Shown one piece after another: positions 40,901-47,665 of a stretch of DNA of 62,202 nucleotides (positions are counted from its first letter, which is position 1; every line of letters starts with the position of its first letter). Below the pieces are notes generated by a model, which saw nothing but the letters and a program-made list of their open reading frames with translations, was not told the DNA's origin and made no database searches. The stretch lies in contig CALVFL010000029.1 of the NCBI GenBank assembly GCA_944326825.1, positions 1 through 62,202 of the forward strand. Reading direction: 5' to 3'. Made by a program: the position numbers and the translations under genes. The DNA comes from an uncultured Erysipelotrichaceae bacterium. GTDB taxonomy: Bacteria > Bacillota_I > Bacilli_A > Erysipelotrichales > Erysipelotrichaceae.

Positions 40901-40984
40901 TAAATTTAAACTTACTTTATCTAAGGCTATCTGAATCAGATCGCCTGTCTGATACTTTTTTGATACGTCTTTAATTTCTAACAC
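37919..40984 (-). CDS. MacB-like ABC transporter, ATPase-FtsX permease fusion (1021 aa)
   Basis: Residues 1-230 are an ABC ATPase: Walker A LGPSGSGKTTLLN, Q loop in FVFQSYNLIP, signature LSGGQMQRVAIA, Walker B ILLADEPTGALD, H loop VMVTHNP. A membrane helix near 265 is followed by a large extracytoplasmic region (about 290-850) rich in helices and Asp/Ser, then three C-terminal helices with the FtsX core (LERRKEIGILRAIGASKGNI). MacB-type exporters move peptides or lipoproteins. The start is GTG behind GGTGAGAAA. The 1021-aa length is large for the family because of the insert. Confidence 0.9.
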   Translation of the reverse strand: MLEIKDVSKKYQTGDLIQIALDKVSLNLRDNEFVAILGPSGSGKTTLLNIIGGLDHYDSGDLIINRVSTKKYKDKDWDSYRNHTIGFVFQSYNLIPHQSILANVELALTISGISKDERKRKAKEALDKVGLLKQAHKKPNQLSGGQMQRVAIARALVNDPDILLADEPTGALDTTTSIQVMDLLKEVAKDKLVVMVTHNPELAQKYATRIVKIKDGKIQSDSDPYEVKNEDEPIHKNFGRSSMSFLTSLALSFNNLKTKKGRTFLTAFAGSIGIIGIALILSLSTGVSTYIDSIEEETLSEYPLMIENTGFDFTSMMLDTMGDIQSEAKEGEILVSNMLTNMFSNVGSNDLASLKKDLDNSHDIKEYTKAIEYNYDVSLNIYSSDLNDIHQVNPDTTFNSIGLGTSQTNNSMMSSMMSTDVFFELPEDESLYADSYEVVAGKMPQSSDEAVLVLSQSARVSDFMLYALGLRDYHDLEAMVNDFANAKDVKVPSTDDVYTYDDILNIEYKVVDPSAYYSYDEKYGVYVDKSGDDEYMKEVLANSDTLKIVGIIKPSDEANATMLKSGIGYTKELTYKMIDKASNSEIVQKQLSDPSIDVFNNESFASDDESTISFNDLISIDADKMASAFKIDTSKLKLDLSSIDLSDVDIDISKLTPLNVEDIIKNIDFDFSELDLGSLSQNISDDFKDYLLANGLNDPDLMDEYFKMYLNSDEGQTFIKEAVMSFLNESGINEKIITVLKDNIEVIINNYTKEIMSDVLSQISTKINAQIGNLAANFKNAVSFDETAFISAISFNMNEEEFSELLMSMMTKDTASYENNLKKLGYVDLFEPSSIYIYPLNFEAKGKVIDYLDAYNAKMENTDEDKVISYTDYVGTLMSSVTDIINVISYVLIAFVAISLIVSSIMIGVITYISVLERRKEIGILRAIGASKGNISSVFNAETMIIGFLAGAIGIIVSEVLLVPINAIIHSIAGNNEVSAILPFKAAIILVLLSVILTLIGGIIPSRKAAKSDPVAALRSE

Positions 40985-41059
40985 TTTCTCACCGCTTTAC
41001 TAATAAAATAAGACTTCTTTATTCTAGCACTTTATTTTAATTATCTTAAGGGATTGTTG

Positions 41060-41065
41060 TATAAT
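41060..41065 (+). promoter_or_regulatory. -10 box of the Cof-type HAD gene, leaderless type
   Basis: TATAAT, 6 nt before the ATG at 41072. The AAGGGA further up (41047-41052) lies before the expected start site and could not act as a ribosome binding site. Confidence 0.6.
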
Positions 41066-41071
41066 CATCTT

Positions 41072-41872
41072 ATGGAAAACATAAAATTGATTGCGTTTGA
41101 TGTCGATGGAACATTGGTGCCTTTGGGCGGTAAAAAAATAGAGGATTCAACAGCCAAAGCTGTTAGAGCTTTTGAAGAAAAAGGGGGAAAAGTAATTATC
41201 GCTACCGGAAGATGCTCGTATTTTATTCACAAAGAGATCGTCGAAGAGATGAATTGTGATTACTATGTCACGATCAATGGCGGATTAGTCTGTGATAAGG
41301 ATTTCAAGACCCTTTATCAAAGACCGATGGATGAAGAGTTCTTCCATAAGTTAGTAAAAAGCGGTATTGAACATGATCTGGCTTTTGCGTTCAAGTTTGA
41401 AAAAGCGATCGCTGTCTATAATAAGTTTGATGAGTATGTTAAGAATTATACTGTCGGTAAATTATATCCGAAATTGGTGCTTGATTACAGCCAGACCCGT
41501 GATTACCATTTAGAACATGGCATCCCGATCGATGGATTCTTTATCGGTGATAATGAAGTGCTTGAAGATAATGCCAAAGCCACTCCTGAGATCACCTGGG
41601 TACATGCCTATGACCGGGCGATGGAATGCTACAGCAAGGACATCTCTAAGGCCAGCGGTATTGAGTTTGTGGCTAAAAGCCTGGGCTTGACGATGGATAA
41701 TGTCATGGTCTTTGGCGATGGCGAAAATGATATTGACATGATCAAAAAAGCCGGGCTGGGCGTAGCGATGGGCAATGCCGATGAAGTCGTAAAAAAAGCC
41801 GCCAAATATGTAACTACTGATTGCGGCGATAACGGCATCTATAATGCCATGAAACATTTTGATCTGATTTAG
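41072..41872 (+). CDS. Cof-type HAD-superfamily phosphatase (266 aa)
   Basis: Cof/HAD-IIB features: AFDVDGTLVPLG (catalytic Asp pair), VIIATGR (motif II), a C2 cap domain, and the C-terminal MVFGDGENDIDMIKKAG..VAMGNA. Such enzymes remove phosphate from sugar phosphates or flavin precursors. The start at 41072 is chosen over 41054 because the -10 box ends at 41065, so the earlier ATG would not be in the transcript. Confidence 0.85.
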   Translation: MENIKLIAFDVDGTLVPLGGKKIEDSTAKAVRAFEEKGGKVIIATGRCSYFIHKEIVEEMNCDYYVTINGGLVCDKDFKTLYQRPMDEEFFHKLVKSGIEHDLAFAFKFEKAIAVYNKFDEYVKNYTVGKLYPKLVLDYSQTRDYHLEHGIPIDGFFIGDNEVLEDNAKATPEITWVHAYDRAMECYSKDISKASGIEFVAKSLGLTMDNVMVFGDGENDIDMIKKAGLGVAMGNADEVVKKAAKYVTTDCGDNGIYNAMKHFDLI

Positions 41873-41897
41873 ACTTCTTGAAAGGAAGTCTTTTTTT
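41871..41897 (+). terminator. Terminator of the Cof-type HAD gene
   Basis: AGACTTC-TTGAAAG-GAAGTCT followed by seven T; it begins at the stop codon. Confidence 0.85.
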
Positions 41898-41910
41898 ATT
41901 GGACTGTATT

Positions 41911-41953
41911 TTAGTAATTTACGATTTAGTAAATCATGATTTAGTAATTTTCT
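41911..41953. repeat. Three imperfect 14-15 bp tandem repeats (TTTAGTAA core)
   Basis: TTTAGTAATTTACGA, TTTAGTAAATCATGA and TTTAGTAATTTTC follow one another between the HAD terminator and the helicase stop. They are not near a start site, so they may be an extended terminator region or a small unstable repeat. Confidence 0.6.
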
Positions 41954-41980
41954 TTTCTTGTACGAGTCTTTGATAACGTG

Positions 41981-44866
41981 CTAAGTAGCAAAAGTCTTGC
42001 TCAACAGTTCTTGAGCGATGGTTTCGCTGTCAAGACGGATCAAGTTATCATCAATATCGTCTTTCCCCAAAAGATTAGTACTTCCATACCATACAAGTCT
42101 GTTATCGATGATGCAATATTTCTCATAGCATTCATCCTTCAATAATAATTCAATGCCATTATTTATAATTGTATCGTGCAGCATCTGCCATTTGAACACG
42201 TCGCCATAATAAATGCTTTCAGCCTTCAGAGTAATAATCTTTACTTTTATTCCTGCGATCATCAGACTTTGTACACTGCTGATAAAATCCATTACTTTTT
42301 GTCTATTCAAAAGTGGACTGGCTATTATGATCTCTTTATTAGCATTAGAAATATCTTTACCGAATGTTTCTTTATAGCTATAGTAATCAAAAATAGTATT
42401 ACAGCTGATTTTCTCATTATACACTTTAGTGACAATATCAAATCCTATTTTTTTATAAGCCTTTAAACGTTTATTAGCATACATTTTGTCAAACATAGCT
42501 ATATGATGATCGATGTAGTCATAAACAATCACATCCTTTTTATTAGGATAATCCCTATTCAGTCTGCCGACATATTGTTCTAGCAGACTCTCGTCGGCGA
42601 TCGGCATTGCCATGATCAAAGTATCAAGTCTTGGCAGATTGAATCCTTCGCCAATATACTGTCCGGTCCCTATCAAAATCATAGTTTCATCATCAGACAC
42701 ACTTTTGAGCTTGGTTAAAGTTTTATCGTTTTCCTTTTTGGAATACTTGCCTGACAAAACAAAAACATTATCGGCTTCACCATTTAAAAGGCAGGCCAGC
42801 TCTTCCACATGTTCCAAGAATCTCGTCAAAATAAGTGGAGTTCTTTTATTTTTAATGCATTCTTTAACATCGTTAACGATCAAAAGATTTCTGATCTTAT
42901 CTTCCCTGACAGCTTCATAAGCTTCGTTGGGATGCAGATCTTTTTGAGATAGTTTTTTAATAATCGTACTTGTAAAACGCGGATAAACCAAATGAGGAAT
43001 GCCTTGTTCCAAAGCCCGATCTTTGGCAGTATATTTAAAAATGATATCTCCGATCAGCATAAAACTGATCTTTTCCAGTTTATCGCCTCTTTTAGGAGTA
43101 GCAGAAACACCATAAATATATTTAGCTTTTATCTCTTTAAATATTTCGCTTATTGTATCCGAAGCAGAATGGTGACATTCATCAATGATGACAAGACCAT
43201 AATCTCTCAACTTTTCATGAAAACCATTTTTATTCTTTAAAGAACCGGCCATAGCAATGTCAATGACACCATTTAAAGTATCTTTGCCGGCTTTCAAAAC
43301 CCCAATAATATCTTTTCTTTTCCTGATCTTGCCAGATTTAGTAGTATATTCTGGTATATCCTCATGTATCACTAAAAATTTGTTTATTTCATCCTGCCAC
43401 TGTTTTATCAAATTAGAATTTTCAAGTATTATCAAAGTATTCTTTTTAAACTTAGAGATGGCAAAACAGCATATCGCTGTTTTGCCAAAGGAGGTCGCTG
43501 CTTGAATGATTCCATTATCATATTTATCAAAAACATCGATCAGCGGTTTTTGACTTTCTTTCAAATGCCCTTTAAATTCCACATCAATTGTTTTACCGCT
43601 ATTGCGTAAATCTGTTATTTCATATCCAATGCCACTTTCGTTGCATTTTCTTTTTAATGTTTCTAAAAGACCTCTTGGAATATGAATATATTCTCCTACA
43701 TCTTCTCCCAGATAAATATAACGATGATTAGAAAGATTATATAAATTTAAGGCTTGATTTTTATAGAAAACAGGATTACTGAAAGCGGCTAATTCTCTGA
43801 TTCTATTTTGCAATCTCGGTTTTAGACCTTCTTTATTTATGTAGATGCCGTTAGATAAAGTTATATGTATTCTATCTTCTATATCGACTTTTTTAAAACT
43901 GTCGCTCATTTCCCAAGGAGCATCATCAAACAGCGTCATTGAACTGCTGTTATATGTTTTTAACTTATTATCAATAAACTCTTTATCAATTTTCTTTTTA
44001 CTTAGCAGTATCGACCATTGATCGGGATACGGAACCCAATCATCATCGACAAAAGCACTGTTGCCGTTTTTTAAAGCTCTTCCCTGTAGCGGCAAGGCGA
44101 TCGCACTCCCGATCATGTTACCTTTTAATTGATCTTGTGCAGGAAAGATCCGATCGTAGTAATCAAAAGATTTTAAATTATATTTTTCAGCGCCGCTTTT
44201 AAGCAAATATTCAGCGAACTTCCTGACAAGAGAAGCTTCGATCTCTTCTTTAAAAAACAACCATAAATGAGCTCCTTTACCGGATCTGGATCTTTCAACC
44301 AACGGATCTAATCCGTTATCTAAACAGATATCCTTTATGATTCTGATTTCCTCTTTGTATCTGTCATCGTTATTGGCAAAATCATTTCTATTGCTGCCGA
44401 TCTCGTGATTATCAAAATCAAATACTAAAAATCGGCAAGTATTATCGGGCAATAAAGGATATGCAGCTATCACATCGCTGCCGTCTTCTTTATATCCCTT
44501 TAAATGAGCAATAATGTCTTCTTTCTTGAGCGGTTTATATTCCCGTTTTTGACATTCATGACATTTTATTGCATCTTTATTCTTTCTATGACAGCCATCT
44601 TTCCAAAAATTCATGCATTGAGGAAAGTAATTTACTTCGCCAGATATCTTATTTACCGAACATTTGGCATACACATCGGTTCTTCCCCAAAAATAGGCAT
44701 AAAACAAAGTCGCCTTATCCAAAGTTTGATTTCGATCACTTCTATTAAGAGAGTTGTTATTTATATTGATATTGTGTTTTTTCAACACTTCCTTTAAATA
44801 TCTGTTCTCTTTTTCAAGTTTATTGATCCTGTTTAGTAATCCTTGTATCTTCTCTGACTCATTCAT
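41981..44866 (-). CDS. TOTE-like primase - SF2 helicase - PLD fusion protein (961 aa)
   Basis: Domains in order: coiled coil (residues 5-32); zinc knuckle with C84, C92, C102 and C105; archaeo-eukaryotic primase-like domain with the acidic pair D150/D152 (FLVFDFDN) and H200 in SGKGAHLWLF; SF2 helicase with QAATSFGKTA, VIIDECHHSA, YGVSATPKRGD and YVGRLNRDYP; and a C-terminal phospholipase-D-like domain with YEKYCIIDNRLVWYGSTN, where the HKD histidine appears to be Tyr. This layout is known from TOTE conflict systems, thought to act on foreign nucleic acids. It lies 41 bp after the AAA/PD(D/E)XK gene and is probably co-transcribed; TTTAAT 6 nt before the ATG may be an additional promoter. Confidence 0.8.
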   Translation of the reverse strand: MNESEKIQGLLNRINKLEKENRYLKEVLKKHNININNNSLNRSDRNQTLDKATLFYAYFWGRTDVYAKCSVNKISGEVNYFPQCMNFWKDGCHRKNKDAIKCHECQKREYKPLKKEDIIAHLKGYKEDGSDVIAAYPLLPDNTCRFLVFDFDNHEIGSNRNDFANNDDRYKEEIRIIKDICLDNGLDPLVERSRSGKGAHLWLFFKEEIEASLVRKFAEYLLKSGAEKYNLKSFDYYDRIFPAQDQLKGNMIGSAIALPLQGRALKNGNSAFVDDDWVPYPDQWSILLSKKKIDKEFIDNKLKTYNSSSMTLFDDAPWEMSDSFKKVDIEDRIHITLSNGIYINKEGLKPRLQNRIRELAAFSNPVFYKNQALNLYNLSNHRYIYLGEDVGEYIHIPRGLLETLKRKCNESGIGYEITDLRNSGKTIDVEFKGHLKESQKPLIDVFDKYDNGIIQAATSFGKTAICCFAISKFKKNTLIILENSNLIKQWQDEINKFLVIHEDIPEYTTKSGKIRKRKDIIGVLKAGKDTLNGVIDIAMAGSLKNKNGFHEKLRDYGLVIIDECHHSASDTISEIFKEIKAKYIYGVSATPKRGDKLEKISFMLIGDIIFKYTAKDRALEQGIPHLVYPRFTSTIIKKLSQKDLHPNEAYEAVREDKIRNLLIVNDVKECIKNKRTPLILTRFLEHVEELACLLNGEADNVFVLSGKYSKKENDKTLTKLKSVSDDETMILIGTGQYIGEGFNLPRLDTLIMAMPIADESLLEQYVGRLNRDYPNKKDVIVYDYIDHHIAMFDKMYANKRLKAYKKIGFDIVTKVYNEKISCNTIFDYYSYKETFGKDISNANKEIIIASPLLNRQKVMDFISSVQSLMIAGIKVKIITLKAESIYYGDVFKWQMLHDTIINNGIELLLKDECYEKYCIIDNRLVWYGSTNLLGKDDIDDNLIRLDSETIAQELLSKTFAT

Positions 44867-44907
44867 AAAACTATTAAATATTCAAGCTGACTAAATCTTG
44901 ATAATCA

Positions 44908-46767
44908 TCAATCTACTGCAATTTCTACATGTTTGCCGCTAAAAGCGACTCCATATTTATAAATGGTCTTAATGCCTTCTGCTTTCATATCTGTATCATA
45001 CTTCTTTTCGCTTATTTGTTTTAAAGCTGCTTCGGACAGTTCTTTTAATTTCTCGACTTTGCAGTTCTTAGCTGCTTTTAGTTCAATAATTATGCCAGGC
45101 AAATTCTTATTCTTAGGCCTAAGCATTATATCGTATCTTCCTTCGCCCGATTCTTTATTGGAAGAAATAAACATACCGCCCAACAATGCACAAAGCCCAA
45201 GCATCAAACCATGGTAAAAACTTTCTTTAGCTGTATCAAATGAACTGACTGACTGTAAAAGCAAGTTTTCGATCAGTTCTTTCAGTTTTTGACTATTGCC
45301 CGAAAAGATCGCTTCTTGAATTGACACTGCTGTCGCTTGTGGGATAATATCAGTCAATTGCTGCAGAATCTCTTTGTGATAGACAAGCGATATTTCACGA
45401 TTAGGCAAAGAAACTTCACACATAAAATCACCACCAAAAGACGAAGTCGTTTCAAGGGTCTTTAAATATCCGGCAACCAAGAGGAAACTATAGATAGTTG
45501 ACGGATTATTTTTTATTTGGGGATAGATTACCCCCGTGTCTATATAAGTTACAAAAGTATTCCCGTTTACAAGCGAAGTCAATCTTTCAAAAATCTCATC
45601 ATCAGCATTCGCAATGATCTCACCGATGATATCATTGCTGCCGGTCGATTGCCAATAAGCTCTTGGTTCACAATCATTGCTGAAATAATTGATCACTGAC
45701 CACGGATTAAAGATCTCTGTCTTGCCAAAACGATAACCGTCATACCAGTCGCATATTTCTTTATATTTGTCACTATGACCATAATATTTAGCCATTTCTT
45801 TAACTTCTTTGGCAGTAAAACCAAAATATGAGCTGTATTTATTATCTAATACCGAGTAAACACTTAGATTGTTCAAGCCGCTAAATATGCTTTCTTTAGA
45901 AACTCTAAGGATGCCGGTCAAAAAACCAAATGATAAGTGCTTATTATCTTTAAGGCCACCGGAAAACAAATTCCGCATGAACAATATTACTTTATCATAA
46001 TAGCCTTCCATATACCCTTGCTGAATAGGGATATCATATTCGTCAATAATAATGATAGGCGCAATCCCATGGTGTTTATGAAGCATTCTCGAAAGATCCA
46101 GAAGTGCTCCAGACAATTCAACTTCACTTACTTCACCCAAGATCATTTTTTCTATCGTACGCTTCTCGAATTCATCACAATTATCACTTTCTCTAAGTTC
46201 TCTGTGGCGTAAAAACTCTTTCGCAAATACTTCTTTAATCGCATCAAAAGTCTTTTCCCAACTGTTGAATTTGATATCTTTAAAAGTAATAAAAATGACT
46301 GGATACTTTCCTTGATAATTACGATATTTCTCGCCACATGACCATATCTTTTTGTCTTTGAAGTAAACTGATGTATCTTCGTTTGTCTTTTCGAAAAAAG
46401 TTCTGATCATGTCCATGTTGAGTGTTTTGCCAAAACGACGTGGGCGTGTGAAAAGCGATACCATCGGACGTTCATCTATAAAATCCTTGATCATCATCGT
46501 CTTGTCGATGTAGTAATATTCTGAGGTTGCTAATCGAAAATCGGAAATACCTATCGGCAAAGGTAGTTTATTATGATTTCCTTTTTTAATATATAGACCA
46601 TCTTTTATTCGGCCATCTTTAGGCTTTTGTGCATTTTTCGGTATCATCCACATGCGGCCTATTTTCTTGGCTCCTTTTATTTTGCCTTCTTTGCACAAAG
46701 CCGAAACTCTTCTTTCTGATATATTCCAAAGTTTAGAAACATCTTTTACACTCATCATATTAGTCAT
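44908..46767 (-). CDS. HTH - AAA-ATPase-like - PD(D/E)XK nuclease protein (619 aa)
   Basis: Residues 1-65 are a MerR/excisionase-type winged helix (VKDVSKLWNISERRVSALCKEG..RMWMIP). Residues about 70-350 are the AAA-ATPase_like domain (PF09820), with LPIGISDFRLA, IDKTMMIKDFI, RPRRFGKTLNMDM (Walker A) and IIIIDEYDIPIQQ (Walker B). The C-terminus is a PD-(D/E)XK_9 nuclease: GEGRYDIMLRP (Asp) and IIIELKAAK (ExK). The N-terminal DNA-binding domain is an addition to the usual family layout. Operator half-sites overlap its own promoter, so it may autoregulate. The helicase-primase gene follows. GGAGG precedes the ATG. Confidence 0.85.
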   Translation of the reverse strand: MTNMMSVKDVSKLWNISERRVSALCKEGKIKGAKKIGRMWMIPKNAQKPKDGRIKDGLYIKKGNHNKLPLPIGISDFRLATSEYYYIDKTMMIKDFIDERPMVSLFTRPRRFGKTLNMDMIRTFFEKTNEDTSVYFKDKKIWSCGEKYRNYQGKYPVIFITFKDIKFNSWEKTFDAIKEVFAKEFLRHRELRESDNCDEFEKRTIEKMILGEVSEVELSGALLDLSRMLHKHHGIAPIIIIDEYDIPIQQGYMEGYYDKVILFMRNLFSGGLKDNKHLSFGFLTGILRVSKESIFSGLNNLSVYSVLDNKYSSYFGFTAKEVKEMAKYYGHSDKYKEICDWYDGYRFGKTEIFNPWSVINYFSNDCEPRAYWQSTGSNDIIGEIIANADDEIFERLTSLVNGNTFVTYIDTGVIYPQIKNNPSTIYSFLLVAGYLKTLETTSSFGGDFMCEVSLPNREISLVYHKEILQQLTDIIPQATAVSIQEAIFSGNSQKLKELIENLLLQSVSSFDTAKESFYHGLMLGLCALLGGMFISSNKESGEGRYDIMLRPKNKNLPGIIIELKAAKNCKVEKLKELSEAALKQISEKKYDTDMKAEGIKTIYKYGVAFSGKHVEIAVD

Positions 46768-46791
46768 TTCTTTTGGCCTCCAGTCAATATG

Positions 46792-46870
46792 ATTGTACCA
46801 ATATAAAAGAACAATATCAAATATAAATTGATATTGTTCCGAAGAATGTTAAATATTGTTGATATTGTTC
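46792..46870 (-). promoter_or_regulatory. Promoter and triple operator of the AAA/nuclease-helicase operon
   Basis: On the minus strand TTGATA (46815-46820), 17 bp, TACAAT (46792-46797). The 12-bp unit TTGATATTGTTC occurs inverted at 46809-46820 and directly at 46828-46839 and 46859-46870. The first two form a 31-bp palindrome and the -35 hexamer lies inside it. A protein bound here would block RNA polymerase; the N-terminal HTH of the encoded ATPase is the obvious candidate. Confidence 0.75.
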
Positions 46871-47126
46871 TGAATAATGTTCCTGACTTAGTCACTGAAA
46901 TCTATCAATACGATAATTTATCTTCTGAATACTCCTCTATGCAGCCGCACAACATATTTATAGCCATCGGCTTTATAGTAGTTGTTGGAATATTTAATAG
47001 GAATATTTCATTCCTCCTTTAATTTTCAATGTCTTAACTACTTCGGTTTAGCTTTGATCTATATCCATTTCAGTTCCTCCTTCCTCTTGTTAATTCATTA
47101 CGTAGATATCACCAAATTTAAGCAAT

Positions 47127-47190
47127 GAAAAAGGCCACACAAAATCTGTGTGGCCTTGCACCGGTTTTTTATCGGTTCGCAAACCTTTAC
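47127..47190 (-). ncRNA. Candidate small RNA with own promoter and terminator (about 64 nt)
   Basis: On the minus strand TTGCAT (47220-47225), 17 bp, TACAGT (47197-47202) would start transcription near 47190. The RNA has a short GGTT-TGCG-AACC hairpin, an A-rich single-stranded stretch (GATAAAAAACC) and ends in an 11-bp terminator AAGGCCACACA / TGTGTGGCCTT with five T. A cre-like site overlaps the -35. No open reading frame is visible. An unrelated terminator alone is the alternative, but no gene upstream needs it. Confidence 0.5.
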
Positions 47191-47220
47191 AACTCAACTG
47201 TAGCATAGATATATATTTAA

Positions 47221-47234
47221 TGCAAGCGCTTCCA
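47221..47234. promoter_or_regulatory. Catabolite-responsive element (cre)-like site
   Basis: TGCAAGCGCTTCCA matches the CcpA cre consensus (TGWAANCGNTNWCA) at nearly all positions and has a perfect AAGCGCTT core. It overlaps the -35 of the small RNA candidate and lies beyond the 3' end of the sugar operon. A LacI/GalR-type operator is the alternative. Confidence 0.65.
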
Positions 47235-47306
47235 ATATTATTTTATTCACCTATTTTTACAATTTGTTGTGTCATTCATCTTTAACAATCCGTAATCGGG
47301 GCAGAT

Positions 47307-47651
47307 CTAATTAAAATTGTTTCCATTCCATCCCCATTTATCCGTTTGAAAATACTTCACGTATATTTTATCTTTATCGATGCAAAGTTTGGAACCGACC
47401 AAATCAGTGACTTGCGTGGTAAAAGCACCGCTTTCTTTATCGGTCATATTACCATACACTTCTACGCCAATCATAACGCACTCTTCTTTAGATCCGTTGA
47501 ACCACATTCTCATATTATCGTTTATATTCAACATGAGCCATTTTTCGGTCTTGCCATTGAATATTTCAATTAATTCACCCAAACCTTTTTTAAGTTCTAA
47601 TTCCAGAACCTTATCAATCGTCTTGTTAGTTGTAATTGTGATGTACGGCAT
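47307..47651 (-). CDS. MIF-like tautomerase (114 aa)
   Basis: The start MPYITITTNKTI exposes the catalytic N-terminal proline after Met removal. Length (114) and pattern follow macrophage migration inhibitory factor: a hydrophobic strand WLMLNI, the NDNMRMWFNGSKEEC segment matching the MIF region around its internal Gly-Ser, YVKYFQ, and a C-terminal WGWNGNNF like the MIF ending (VGWNNSTF). MIF proteins are keto-enol tautomerases. It is the last gene of the sugar operon, so it may tautomerise a 2-keto intermediate. AAAGGAG precedes the start. Confidence 0.8.
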   Translation of the reverse strand: MPYITITTNKTIDKVLELELKKGLGELIEIFNGKTEKWLMLNINDNMRMWFNGSKEECVMIGVEVYGNMTDKESGAFTTQVTDLVGSKLCIDKDKIYVKYFQTDKWGWNGNNFN

Positions 47652-47665
47652 AACTAAGTTCTCCT

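Noticed and set aside
41911-41953. CRISPR-like repeats
   Set aside because: The three units are only 14-15 bp, adjacent without spacers, and imperfect; no cas genes are in the window.
46828-47022. 64-codon plus-strand reading frame after the AAA/nuclease promoter
   Set aside because: It starts inside the operator repeats, lacks a ribosome binding site and resembles no protein. It is likely a chance frame in A/T-rich sequence.
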